Shown: one piece after another, positions 44,481-52,657 of the stretch
How positions within the stretch are numbered: the stretch's first letter is position 1
How the letters are laid out: each line of letters opens with the position of its first letter
Origin: Flavobacteriales bacterium
GTDB taxonomy: Bacteria; Bacteroidota; Bacteroidia; Flavobacteriales_F; PHOS-HE28
NCBI GenBank assembly: GCA_016717225.1
Contig: JADKGB010000003.1
Coordinates: 62,001 to 126,000, forward strand
Direction: 5' to 3'
DNA: 64,000 nt
Made by a program: the position numbers and the translations under genes
The notes under the pieces: generated by a model
Database searches by the model: none
Told to the model about the DNA's origin: nothing
The model's input: only the letters and a program-made list of their open reading frames with translations

Positions 44481-44545
44481 AGGCCCTTGGTGAACGACAG
44501 CATGGAACCGCCAGAGGCGGATTGACCACGGCTCGCGCCCGGCTC
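44481..44545 (+). repeat. Direct repeat, copy 2
   Basis: This is the second copy of the repeat at 43775-43840, with GGTGAACGACAGCATGGAAC, then CGCCAGAGGCGGATTGACCA. Confidence 0.65.
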
Positions 44546-44566
44546 CGCTGCGGTTGCTGCCGGTGC

Positions 44567-45244
44567 TCATGTGGCCAACAGCTCGTTCACCAGCTTTCGT
44601 GTGCGGTCCATCCGCTCCGCAACTTCTGGCTTGGCCATGTGTTTCGCCATGTCCTGCTCGTGCAAGGCTAACGACCGGCGGGCTTCATCTTTCAGACCCA
44701 GAAAGCAGGCCAGATGCACATATCCGGCTTCATTATCCGTGCCTATCGTACGCCGATGTTCCATCACCCGTTCCAAGGTGCTCAGGCCATCCATGAACGG
44801 AACAACGTGTTCGGCGAGGTTGGTGACGTAGCCGCGGATCAGCCGCTCATTGTCCATAGTACCCAGCTCGTACCAGTGGTCGAGGCCGAAGCGATCCGTG
44901 CCCTTCCACTTGTCCAGGTTACCATGCCAGAGGATGCCGCCATGGTCTGGAAATACGTGCAGTTCGCCCCACTGGGCGTATGCGTTGGATCGGACGCTGA
45001 AGAACGGACGGAAGTCCACGATGCGGGCCGTACCGCTGTTACGCCTCGAGGTGGCGTGATCGATGATATCAAGCAGATCGCCACGCTTGCGATGGAATTC
45101 CAAAGGCTTGGGTTTGAATACGAAGCCGCGCGGTTCCAGAACGGGTACCAGATGTTCTTCGAACACGCGCACGATCCGTTCACGCGCGGGAAGCCCCTCA
45201 TGGTACATCACCTTCTTCCTGAAAAGGCCACTGAAGAAGCTCAT
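44567..45244 (-). CDS. Conserved hypothetical protein, DUF4304-like
   Basis: A 225-residue cytoplasmic protein without signal peptide or membrane segment. The N-terminal part (RIVRVFEEHLVPVLEPRGFVFKPKPLEFHRKRGDLLDIIDH) resembles the opening of DUF4304-type proteins, in which a helix precedes a GFxxxxxxFxR strand. The middle part has Trp and His residues (WGELHVFPDHGGILWHGNLDKWKGTDRFGLDHWYELG). The C-terminal helical part may be TPR-like (HLACFLGLKDEARRSLALHEQDM). The function is unknown. It is separated from its neighbours by non-coding sequence on both sides. Confidence 0.7.
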   Translation of the reverse strand: MSFFSGLFRKKVMYHEGLPARERIVRVFEEHLVPVLEPRGFVFKPKPLEFHRKRGDLLDIIDHATSRRNSGTARIVDFRPFFSVRSNAYAQWGELHVFPDHGGILWHGNLDKWKGTDRFGLDHWYELGTMDNERLIRGYVTNLAEHVVPFMDGLSTLERVMEHRRTIGTDNEAGYVHLACFLGLKDEARRSLALHEQDMAKHMAKPEVAERMDRTRKLVNELLAT

Positions 45245-45436
45245 CGTTCAACGCTTGGGCGATGCATATCAGCAACGATCGCTTGCGTCCCCACACTCAC
45301 CGTCGTCACTCGTCAACAAGTCTATCACCTTCTCCTTTGTCCGCGAAGCAGCCTGGCTCGGGCAGGCGATAGGTGTTGAACTTCTGGGCGATGATGGGGT
45401 CGCGTACTTCTTCTCCTGTCCAATATCGCAGCGCCA

Positions 45437-45883
45437 CTAGCGCATCCGCGGAGGTGAGGCCATACGGAGCAGCACCTGCCAGCGGCCGTTCTGTTTGGTC
45501 CAGATATCCGTGATCGTGAAATCGGCATTCATCCTCGGTCGGGCGTCGAAAGATACCGTCCAATGGATGGTGCCTTCGCTCCTGGCCGAATTGTCGAATA
45601 CGGTGATGCTCATCTTACCCAGCACTTCCAACGTATCCGTGGCCAGGTGCTGCAACGTGTTGGTGATCCATGTCTTTCGTTCCACCATGCCGTTCAAGGT
45701 ATAGCAGGGGGCCAACAAGTTCTCCAGCATAACGGAATCACGCTGAACAATGGCCGAGTTCCACACCTGCGTCAGTTGATCGATCTCCATACGGGCGCTG
45801 TCTGCTGCGCTTTGCACGGGTTGAGCGTTCGCGGTGTGCGCGCACACGGCGAACAGCAGTGCGATGCCGGTGGTGAACTTCAT
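45437..45883 (-). CDS. Secreted SnoaL/DUF4440-like protein
   Basis: A 148-residue protein. The ATG at 45883 gives a signal peptide (MKFTTGIALLFAVCAHTANAQ); a longer frame to 45964 would place it internally. The mature part has a cystatin-like SnoaL/NTF2 pattern: IDQLTQVWNSAIVQRDSVMLENLLAP near residues 40-65 and FTITDIWTKQNGRWQVLLR at the end, typical of DUF4440 proteins. Members may bind small ligands; the role is unknown. It lies downstream of the palindromic repeat cluster at 46044-46450. Confidence 0.78.
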   Translation of the reverse strand: MKFTTGIALLFAVCAHTANAQPVQSAADSARMEIDQLTQVWNSAIVQRDSVMLENLLAPCYTLNGMVERKTWITNTLQHLATDTLEVLGKMSITVFDNSARSEGTIHWTVSFDARPRMNADFTITDIWTKQNGRWQVLLRMASPPRMR

Positions 45884-46043
45884 GTTGCTCTGTTGGTTGG
45901 TGTGCGATATTACGGGTTGTCTGATGTCGCGCGGAAGGTGACTGGGAAGAACAAAGTGGTTCATGATGCTTGGTGCCCTTCCCCAGTCGCCATGCGTTCA
46001 ACGATCGGGGCGGAACTTGCCCGCTCATGTGCGTGCATTGTAG

Positions 46044-46450
46044 GAGGGGAGAAAACTCAACGAGTGTTTTTTGAAATCGGAAACCGCCCCTGCCCCTCCT
46101 TGGGCAAAGCGAGCCGCTGCGGCGGCATCGCAGGAGGGGAGAACAGTTTGTTTGAAACCACCCCTGCCCCTCCTTGGGTTTCGCGGGCAAGTGATCGCCC
46201 GCTAGGAGGGGAGAGATCTATCTAGGGTGCGGTCCAGTGCAAAATGCTTTCCCCTCCGTCGACGGATGTCTCCGTCGACAAACTCAAGGAGGGGTTAGGG
46301 GTGGTTTCCTTTTGGTGTTTTCTAGAAATACAAGATCGAAACCACCCCTGCCCCTCCTAGAGATAAGCGAGCCCCCCGGATAAGCTTGCGCATTCCGGGG
46401 ATGGCGGCATCGCAGGAGGGGAAAACTCAACGAGTGGTTTTGAGTGCGGA
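46044..46450. repeat. Cluster of CCCCTCCT / AGGAGGGG palindromic elements with variable cores
   Basis: At least four units lie in tandem. Each has AACCRCCCCTGCCCCTCCT on one side and AGGAGGGG(A/G)A on the other, around a distinct self-complementary core. The cores are at 46102-46131, 46175-46203 (GCGGGC-N8-GCCCGC), 46253-46280 (CGTCGACGG / CCGTCGAC) and 46360-46411. The first and fourth cores share AGCGAGCC ... GGCGGCATCGC sub-arms around different centres. No gene is seen in this interval. Confidence 0.75.
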
Positions 46451-46456
46451 ACCCCC

Positions 46457-49096
46457 CTACCGCAACACCGTAACGTGCCCGCGCAATTCGCGCTTGGTGG
46501 TTGGCTCGCACGGGTCGCGCGTGTTCACGAGGAACAAGTACACACCATCCGGTACAGGTTTGCCATCCTGCTGCCCATTCCACGGTGCTTGTGGGTCGTT
46601 GGTGGCATATACTTCCAGTCCCCACCGGTTGAACACGCGCAGCGAGAAATCGGATGATGGCACCAAATACGGCAGGCCGAATTCTTCGTTGATGCCGTCG
46701 TTGTTCGGTGTGAAGACATTGGGCAAGTAGAGACCGAAACCTTCGGCGATCTCAACGGTGGTGGTAAGTGTATCGCCGCAGCCGCCTGTGTTGTTCGCGG
46801 CTACTTGCAGGGTGTATGTGCCCACCGCATCAACGGTGAGTTGTTGCACCGGGGCACACGCGCTTGGTTGTTGTATGCCGTTCAGCCAGATCGCGCAGGT
46901 ATCGGCATTGCTCAAGAACAACACCAGGTCCACGGTGAGCGCGCAGGGCGATGATGTCGCGCTCAGTTGCAGTTCCACAGGGGCCGTTACCACTACCGTA
47001 TCCGTGAAGGGCTCGCTGGCACAACCGCCGGTGTATGCCGTGAGGGTGATGATCTCCTCCCCCGCATCGGTGAAGTTCACCAGCGGTGATGCCGACGTGG
47101 AGGTTCCCGCCGAACCCAGTTGCCACACCAAAGAATCAGCACCTGACGCGGTGGCCGTGAATTGCACATCCGTTCCGGCGCACACCGCATTCGCATCGCT
47201 CACGAAACTGGCCGATGTTCCGCTCCCGACCTGCACCAGCAATTCATCCTGCACCGTGCAGCCTACCCCATCCGTAGCGGTTACCGACACCAAGGTGGAT
47301 ACCACCGCTTGTAACGTGATGCTGGTGCCTGTGCCTTGTGGCGACCATACGAGTTCCACGGGTGCGGAACCGCCTGTTACTTCCGCCGTGAGTTCGGTGG
47401 TGCCGCCAGTACAGAGCACACTGTCTCCGGAGATCACTACGCTGAATGGTGGCGGTGCATCGAGTACGAAGGTCAATGCCGTATCACAACCCGCACTGTC
47501 CGTGATCACTACCGTGTAGGAACCCGGCCCCAAGTTGTTGATACCCGAAGTGAATTGTGGCGGAGTGGTGTTCCACAGGAATGTGAACGGGTCGTTCAGG
47601 CCCAAGGGCGCGACAGCGATACTCCCATTATCCACTCCTGCGCAGAAGATCGTATTGATCACGGAATTTGCGGGTCCGGGGTCGCAGCAGGGAAGCACGA
47701 CAACCGTATCCACCAACCAATTGCTCTCATCGGAATGGCAATAGTCGCCCACGTAGAACGAGTAGGTGCCCGGCTCGGTGATGGTGATCACAGGGCCCGT
47801 GGTGCCATCGCTCCACACATAGCCCGGATAGGTGGGCGGTTGAAAGAGCACTTCGTATGCGCTCAGATCGATGGTGATCGGACCACCGCACAGGATGGTA
47901 TCGGCGTACGGAATGAAATCGTAGGTGGCCGGCCCCACGTAAATGGGATTCGGTGGGGTGCCTGTTTCCGTAAGGCAGCAGTTACCGCCAGCGGAAAGCG
48001 CGTAGCTGGCCCCGAAGCAATCGTACTGCACGAAATGGCCGAAGAGCGCTGAGCCCACACCGAATTCCATGAGGAAGAACTGAACGATCTGTGGCGCCGA
48101 ATTGCCTCCACCGTTGTTGCTCGTGCTGCACTCCCCTTCCGCTCCGGTGATACAATTCACCAGTGGTGGAAAACCCAACCCCAATGGTTCGCCCAGGTAA
48201 TTCGCGATGGCGATGTTGCCCAAGGTCTGGCTGTATTGGGTAACGATGCCCGGTGGCACGCCATTGATCACGGTGGTAGGCGGGCCGTTGCCACAGTTGT
48301 TGTTGCCGCCATCGAAACCCGCGTAGATCACCTCGGTGATGTTGCCCACGAACGCGCCGCTGAAGTTCACCTCCACAGCCTCGTATGTACAGATGCCCAC
48401 CTTCAGGTTCGGGATGTTCTGGTCCACATCGATGTTGAGCACACCGCCGTTGTAGTTGGACCAGATCATCACATTCCCCAACGGATCACAACCCGTGATC
48501 TGGGTGGGTGGTGTAACGTCGATGCAGCAATTGCCGCCATCGGAGATGTTGAGCACGTCGTTCTGCCAGCAAGCGTATTGTGTGTAGTGCGCATAGAGCG
48601 TTGCGCCGGTCTGGTCCTCGAAGTAGAAGACCACTTCATCGGGCGTATTGCCGCCACCTGCGCTCTGGGTGGTATCGCAATTACCGGCGACACCGATCAT
48701 GCCACCGCCCCATGGCCCGCTGCCATTGCCGTGCGCGGGTGTGTACCCCACTTGCGGTGGATCTTGCGGTGGACTGATGGTGATGATCCCCGGATCCACA
48801 CCGACGATGCTGGTGATGAAGTTCCCTTGCCCGCAGTTGTTGTTGTTCTGCACCGAGTTGAACCCCGCATAGATCACCTGCACCACGTTGCCAACGAACG
48901 GACCAATGAGCGTAACATCCACCGGTTCGTAGGTGCAGATGCCGATCACCAAATTCGGGATGTTCTGGTCCACGTTGATGGTGACGATGCCGCCATCGTA
49001 GTTGGAGTAGATCACCAAATTGCCCGTGGGGTCGCACACCTGCCCTTGCAGGCAAGCGGCGATGAACATCCAACAGACGGTGAACAGATTTTTCAC
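46457..49096 (-). CDS. Large secreted adhesin-like protein with T9SS type B (CHU_C / gliding-associated) tail
   Basis: A protein of about 879 residues. A GTG at 49096 gives a signal peptide (KNLFTVCWMFIAACLQGQ); another GTG at 49111 would add five residues. Two related N-terminal modules start DPTGNLVIYSNYDGGIVTINVDQNIPNLVIGICTYE and DPLGNVMIWSNYNGGVLNIDVDQNIPNLKVGICTYE. Ig/PKD-like modules follow (GLNDPFTFLWNTTPP, VQFTATASGADSLVWQLGSAG). The last 85 residues carry LPNVFTPNNDGINEEF, VFNRWGLEVY and WNGQQDGKPVPDGVYLFLV, the gliding-motility-associated type B sorting domain. The protein is expected on the cell surface. The function is unknown. It ends at the palindromic repeat cluster. Confidence 0.9.
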   Translation of the reverse strand: MKNLFTVCWMFIAACLQGQVCDPTGNLVIYSNYDGGIVTINVDQNIPNLVIGICTYEPVDVTLIGPFVGNVVQVIYAGFNSVQNNNNCGQGNFITSIVGVDPGIITISPPQDPPQVGYTPAHGNGSGPWGGGMIGVAGNCDTTQSAGGGNTPDEVVFYFEDQTGATLYAHYTQYACWQNDVLNISDGGNCCIDVTPPTQITGCDPLGNVMIWSNYNGGVLNIDVDQNIPNLKVGICTYEAVEVNFSGAFVGNITEVIYAGFDGGNNNCGNGPPTTVINGVPPGIVTQYSQTLGNIAIANYLGEPLGLGFPPLVNCITGAEGECSTSNNGGGNSAPQIVQFFLMEFGVGSALFGHFVQYDCFGASYALSAGGNCCLTETGTPPNPIYVGPATYDFIPYADTILCGGPITIDLSAYEVLFQPPTYPGYVWSDGTTGPVITITEPGTYSFYVGDYCHSDESNWLVDTVVVLPCCDPGPANSVINTIFCAGVDNGSIAVAPLGLNDPFTFLWNTTPPQFTSGINNLGPGSYTVVITDSAGCDTALTFVLDAPPPFSVVISGDSVLCTGGTTELTAEVTGGSAPVELVWSPQGTGTSITLQAVVSTLVSVTATDGVGCTVQDELLVQVGSGTSASFVSDANAVCAGTDVQFTATASGADSLVWQLGSAGTSTSASPLVNFTDAGEEIITLTAYTGGCASEPFTDTVVVTAPVELQLSATSSPCALTVDLVLFLSNADTCAIWLNGIQQPSACAPVQQLTVDAVGTYTLQVAANNTGGCGDTLTTTVEIAEGFGLYLPNVFTPNNDGINEEFGLPYLVPSSDFSLRVFNRWGLEVYATNDPQAPWNGQQDGKPVPDGVYLFLVNTRDPCEPTTKRELRGHVTVLR

Positions 49097-49178
49097 GAGA
49101 CAAAGAAACACCCAACGGGTTTCCTTGGTTCGCTTCGCTTTTCGCTGACAAGCACTCCTCGTTCGCTGAGCTTCCGCC

Positions 49179-49185
49179 TATTTTG
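49179..49185 (+). promoter_or_regulatory. Possible -7 promoter box (TATTTTG)
   Basis: TATTTTG is one base shorter than TAnnTTTG and ends 8 bases before the ATG at 49194. Confidence 0.25.
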
Positions 49186-49193
49186 CCCTCCTG

Positions 49194-49784
49194 ATGTTCC
49201 TTCGTTCGCTCTCCACTTGGCTCTTTTCCGCTTGTTCGTCGTGCGCGGTGGTATGCGCCCAGGACGGCATCTTCGAGGTATGGAAGGGCGACGACCGGGT
49301 GGGGCACATCACCGTGGGCCGCACCATCGCTGGCAACCGGACGTCCTATTGGATGACGTCGATCTCCTCGTTCGAGATCATCTGGAAACAGAACGTGCGC
49401 TCCATCACAGCCACCGAGTACGTGAACGATCAGGTGACCGCCTGCTACAGTTCCATGCACGTGAACGACGCCGTGCGCGACAGCAGCCGCATGCTCACCG
49501 TGGGCGACAGGGCCCTGTGCTTCGTGCACCCCACGTCGTACTTCGAGGGCAACGCCACCAACCCGTGGACCACCGCCCGCATGTATTACGAGGAGCCCAC
49601 CGGCCAGCCCAGCATCTTCGTGGAAAGCGCCTTGCACGACTGCCCCTTGCAGCGCATGGCCGAGGGTGAATACCAGTTGACCCTGCCCAACAAGAAACGC
49701 AACTACTACATCTACCGCAAAGGCGTGTTGCACGAGATCCGCATCGAGCGCACCTGGTTCGACCTGGTGTTCAAACGGGTGTGA
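49194..49784 (+). CDS. DUF6134 family secreted protein
   Basis: A 196-residue protein with a short signal peptide (SLSTWLFSACSSCAVVCAQ). The mature part begins DGIFEVWKGDDRVGHITVGR and continues SSFEIIWKQNVRSITATEYVNDQ, LCFVHPTSYFEG and HDCPLQRMAEGEYQLTLPNKKRNYYIYRKGVLHEIRIERTWF. This is the pattern of DUF6134 proteins, which are predicted beta-rich periplasmic or outer-membrane proteins of unknown role in Bacteroidota. Length is normal. It converges with the barrel protein gene. Confidence 0.85.
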   Translation: MFLRSLSTWLFSACSSCAVVCAQDGIFEVWKGDDRVGHITVGRTIAGNRTSYWMTSISSFEIIWKQNVRSITATEYVNDQVTACYSSMHVNDAVRDSSRMLTVGDRALCFVHPTSYFEGNATNPWTTARMYYEEPTGQPSIFVESALHDCPLQRMAEGEYQLTLPNKKRNYYIYRKGVLHEIRIERTWFDLVFKRV

Positions 49785-49789
49785 GGATC

Positions 49790-50596
49790 TCACCAGATCC
49801 CCGCCTCCGGCACCTTGGGCCGAAGCAGATCGATACCAATACCCAACCCAAAGGTCCACCGATCCGCGCGAGCGACGAAACGGACCGCGTCATACGTGGT
49901 GCCGTTCACGGTGGATGAGCGAGAGGCGGTGATGTCAACAGCATACCAATCCCTTGCGCCGGCGAGGTACTCGGCATTCACCGACAGGAGCATACGCCCG
50001 GCTCGATAGGCGAGTCGCCCGCCGAAGGCACCGGTCCAGGTCTGTCTGGTCAACTGCACGTATGTGCGCTCGACCCGGGTCCTCACCGTATCGGGTGAGC
50101 CTGCGGTAATCATCAATCCAGTGGTGCTGCTGCCGCTGCGTGTGCCGGTGTTCGCGGCCGTATTGAGCGCGACAGCCAAATAGGGCTCGAAGGAAAAGTG
50201 TTCACCAAGGAAGCGCACTTCGTAGCCGATGCGTCCCCTCCACACACGGAACGCGTTCGCCGAGCTTGTGGCACGGAACGTCTCGGTACCATAAGGGGCG
50301 AAACTGACCTGGCCGACAGCGGAGTTGGTTTGATAAGCCCAGCCGAGGTGAAGCACGAGTCCGTCGTATGCGAACTCTCCCATCAGGCCCGCCCACGATT
50401 CAAGGTGCTGGAGGCTGGTGATGTTGTCGATAGGGGGCTGAGTGCTGATCGCGCGGCCAGGTTCAAAGAGGCTCAAACCCAAGTCGAGGCCCACCGCGAA
50501 CCGCTTCTCTGCACGTTTCCAGGCGCTGGGCCGCTCTTGGGCCACTGCGTTGCAGACGAACATGACCAGACAGGCAAGCGTGGTGGTGCATCGCAT
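49790..50596 (-). CDS. Outer membrane beta-barrel-like protein
   Basis: A 268-residue protein with a signal peptide (MRCTTTLACLVMFVCNAVAQ). The mature part has alternating amphipathic strands with aromatic ends: KRFAVGLDLGLSLFEPG, GLVLHLGWAYQTNSAV, WRGRIGYEVRFLGEHFSFEPYLAVALN, FGGRLAYRAGRMLLSVNAEYLAGA and a closing DRWTFGLGIGIDLLRP. This is consistent with a small barrel, but no named family was recognised. A perfect TAGTTTTG promoter box ends 4 bases before the ATG. Confidence 0.75.
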   Translation of the reverse strand: MRCTTTLACLVMFVCNAVAQERPSAWKRAEKRFAVGLDLGLSLFEPGRAISTQPPIDNITSLQHLESWAGLMGEFAYDGLVLHLGWAYQTNSAVGQVSFAPYGTETFRATSSANAFRVWRGRIGYEVRFLGEHFSFEPYLAVALNTAANTGTRSGSSTTGLMITAGSPDTVRTRVERTYVQLTRQTWTGAFGGRLAYRAGRMLLSVNAEYLAGARDWYAVDITASRSSTVNGTTYDAVRFVARADRWTFGLGIGIDLLRPKVPEAGIW

Positions 50597-50600
50597 AGGC

Positions 50601-50608
50601 CAAAACTA
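50601..50608 (-). promoter_or_regulatory. Candidate leaderless promoter box (TAGTTTTG)
   Basis: On the reverse strand TAGTTTTG is a perfect TAnnTTTG match and ends exactly 4 bases before the ATG at 50596. Confidence 0.55.
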
Positions 50609-50829
50609 TCCACCGGCTGCGAACATCCATGGCCGGCTCAACGCGTGGAGAAGGATATCACACCTCCGGAAATGGGTTTACGCAAAAGCGGAACAGACCA
50701 AAGGCAAGTGCAAGCACGATCGTGTTGCGTAGTCCCTGCGGGAGGGAAAAAGAAAGGCGAATGCATTCCACACCATTCACCATCTTTGGTACCGGACTTG
50801 CATCATATGCTGTCCAAACAACCCACATC

Positions 50830-51234
50830 ATGTTTCGCATCCCTTTTCTGTTCCTCGGCATCGGCATCAGCTTTTTCGTGAGCGCCCAGCAGGAGGCTCT
50901 CGGCACACTTACCGGCGGCGGTGGGCAATGGTCCGTGATCGGCAATAGCGCGGCGGGCGCGACGTGCACGGCCGGCGATGCCAGCTACACCTTCCAGGCG
51001 AAGGAGGTGCTGGTGAAGCAATGTGTGGGCGGCGCATGGAAGAGCAGCACAGAAACGCTCAGCAGCTGGATGGCGAACGGCAAAAGCGGCATCGCCTTCG
51101 GTGGCGCGAAGTACGAAGTGAAAAGTTTGCCGGCCGGGGCGCCGGCGTGCAAGGGTAGCGCGACCTGCGTGCGCCTGACCACCGTGCCCGATGGCAAGAC
51201 GGACGCTACACGCAGCATCTACCTTACGCAGTGA
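50830..51234 (+). CDS. Small secreted protein of unknown function
   Basis: A 134-residue protein. The ATG at 50830 gives a signal peptide (MFRIPFLFLGIGISFFVSAQ); upstream in-frame ATGs would bury it. The mature part has four Cys (TCTAGD, VKQCVGG, PACKGSATC), which suggests two disulfides, and a repeated SYTFQAKEVLV / AKYEVKSLPAG beta pattern. No family was recognised. Its stop overlaps the start of the next gene (TGATG), so the two are translationally coupled. Confidence 0.68.
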   Translation: MFRIPFLFLGIGISFFVSAQQEALGTLTGGGGQWSVIGNSAAGATCTAGDASYTFQAKEVLVKQCVGGAWKSSTETLSSWMANGKSGIAFGGAKYEVKSLPAGAPACKGSATCVRLTTVPDGKTDATRSIYLTQ

Positions 51235-51710
51235 TGGAGGAAACGTCGGAGAGCAAGGGCTGGGACTGGGCCAAGGGGATAACCCCGGTTGTCACGGTGC
51301 TGGGCATCTCGGTGGGCGCCTGGCAGTTCACCAGCCAGATGAGCCACGAGAGCAAGATGGAGTTCGCCCGCAGCATGTACAGCAAGAAGTTGCAGGCCTA
51401 CGAGGAAGTAGGAAGAGCGGTGGGCGACCTGCTGGTGGTACCGCACGACGAGCAGTTGTGGATAGGCCCGGAGGACACAGTGGCTTTCGATAGTTGCTTG
51501 GAGCGCTTCCGCACCTGCTATTGGGGCGTGCTGCCCTTGGTGGAGGACAGCGTGGTGGAAACGGCGATGATCCAGTTCAAGGACATGGCGCGCTTCTACC
51601 GCCGCGGCGAGAACGACTACCACGACCTGGCCCGCGAAGGCATGGCCCTGATGAACGCGTGCAACCTGTCGTTGCAGCAGCACTGGAACAAGTCGGGGAA
51701 GGATGAGTAA
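51234..51710 (+). CDS. Membrane-anchored protein of unknown function
   Basis: A 158-residue protein starting at the ATG that overlaps the preceding stop (TGATG); a GTG three bases earlier is possible. A hydrophobic stretch near residues 15-30 (GITPVVTVLGISVGAWQF) is probably a signal anchor, and the rest is helical (SHESKMEFARSMYSKKLQAYEEVGRAVGDLLV ... MALMNACNLSLQQHWNKSGKDE). This layout recalls short membrane proteins with one N-terminal anchor and a cytoplasmic helical domain. The function is unknown. Confidence 0.72.
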   Translation: MEETSESKGWDWAKGITPVVTVLGISVGAWQFTSQMSHESKMEFARSMYSKKLQAYEEVGRAVGDLLVVPHDEQLWIGPEDTVAFDSCLERFRTCYWGVLPLVEDSVVETAMIQFKDMARFYRRGENDYHDLAREGMALMNACNLSLQQHWNKSGKDE

Positions 51711-51713
51711 AGC

Positions 51714-51895
51714 TGTTCTCCCCTCCTTAGGATCGACCCGCTGAACAGTCCGACGAACGTCGGGATGTTCGGCGGCACTCCGGCGGGGGGGGGGAAAGGG
51801 GGGGAGGGGGGGGGGTGGTTTCAAATTCTTCGCTTCACCATTCAGCTTGCTGCAGTTCTTCGGTTCAATGGTGGCCACGTCAGATCCTCATTGAA
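51714..51895. repeat. Long direct repeat, copy 1 (CCCCTCCT family), with G homopolymers
   Basis: About 180 bases starting TGTTCTCCCCTCCTTAGGAT match 52018-52193 over most of their length. Positions 51785-51817 are almost pure G with a few A, where copy 2 has a normal mixed sequence, so this stretch may be a consensus artefact. Confidence 0.75.
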
Positions 51896-52017
51896 TACCA
51901 AGCGGAAACCACCCCTACCACTCCTTGTCTTGCTGATCAAGATCCCCGCGTGATCGCTATCGCGCTCCCCCGGGGTTCGATCAGCAGGAGGGGAAAACAA
52001 CCATTTGATCAACCAAG
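51896..52017. repeat. Palindromic CCCCTCCT-family unit between the two direct repeats
   Basis: The unit has AACCACCCCTACCACTCCTTG and AGGAGGGGAAAACA arms around a nested hairpin core (GCTGATC ... GATCCCCGCG ... CGCG ... CCCCGGGG ... GATCAGC) at 51927-51991. No gene is seen. Confidence 0.65.
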
Positions 52018-52193
52018 TGTTCTCCCCTCCTTAGGATCGACCCGCTGAACAGTCCGACGAACGTCGGGATGTTCGGCGGCACTCGATCCGGGTGCCAAAG
52101 GAGGGGCTGGGGGTGGTTTCAACTTCTTCGGTTCCACATTCAGCTTGCTGCAGTTCTTCGGTTCAATGGTGGACACATAAGATCCTCATTGAA
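52018..52193. repeat. Long direct repeat, copy 2 (CCCCTCCT family)
   Basis: This is the second copy of the segment at 51714-51895, ending with the shared CAGCTTGCTGCAGTTCTTCG and GATCCTCATTGAA stretches. Confidence 0.78.
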
Positions 52194-52657
52194 ACGCAAT
52201 TCCGTGCGGGGGAACCGTGGGCAGCAGCCCGTCAACCCGTGCGTTGACCCTGGGTGTTGAGGATCGCAGAGCTTCAGTGATGAAGACGAAGTCTCTGTGA
52301 TGCGTCGCCACATTCGTGCATTTGCACGAGACGCCCGCCTGCTTACACGCATCGCCGATACGCGCGGAAGTCACGCGTCAAGGAGGGGAAGGAGGGGCTA
52401 CCTTCCCGCCATGCGCTTGCTGCACTTTTCCTTGTTCATCGCTCTTGCACCTGTTGTCTACGCTCGGGCCGCGCACCTGCACCATTCGCAAGGACGTGTT
52501 GCCGCACCCGACAGACGATGATGCGCACCTGATCTTCTTCCTACGCCACGAGTATCGCTTCTAGCGGTAGTTGTTTTTTAACGAACCTCTGCGTGCACAG
52601 GGTCAATGCCTATCGCCACATGGATAGCTCTTCCAGTAACACAGTTACCGTCGTTCG
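52194..52657. other. Intergenic tract without a supported gene
   Basis: About 460 bases between the repeats and the NRAMP-like gene hold only short frames. One begins MRLLHFSLFIALAPVVYA at 52411, a signal-peptide-like start, but stops within about 37 codons; a neighbouring frame runs on to 52564. It could be a broken small secreted-protein gene. AAGGAGGGG motifs near 52380 belong to the repeat family. Confidence 0.4.

Larger units (their letters stand above)
43608..44566. other. GC-rich, hairpin-rich non-coding tract with direct repeats
   Basis: No convincing gene was found over about 960 bases. The open frames here lack initiation context and have odd composition. The tract has many short hairpins (CCCCGAT-N5-ATCGGGG at 43664, CCGCC-AGA-GGCGG in both direct repeats) and one inverted pair (CATGTTGGCCCC near 43609 and GGGGTGCAACATG near 43680). 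It also contains a direct repeat of about 65 bases (43775-43840 and 44481-44545). Confidence 0.6.

Noticed and set aside
46044..46450. CRISPR-like array
   Set aside because: Arms recur, but in both orientations around palindromic cores of unequal length; there is no regular repeat-spacer spacing and no cas gene.
52297..52564. Possible small secreted protein (MRLLHFSLFIALAPVVYA start at 52411) continuing in another frame
   Set aside because: The frame stops after about 37 codons and the continuation in the next frame has no recognised family; support is too weak for a gene call.
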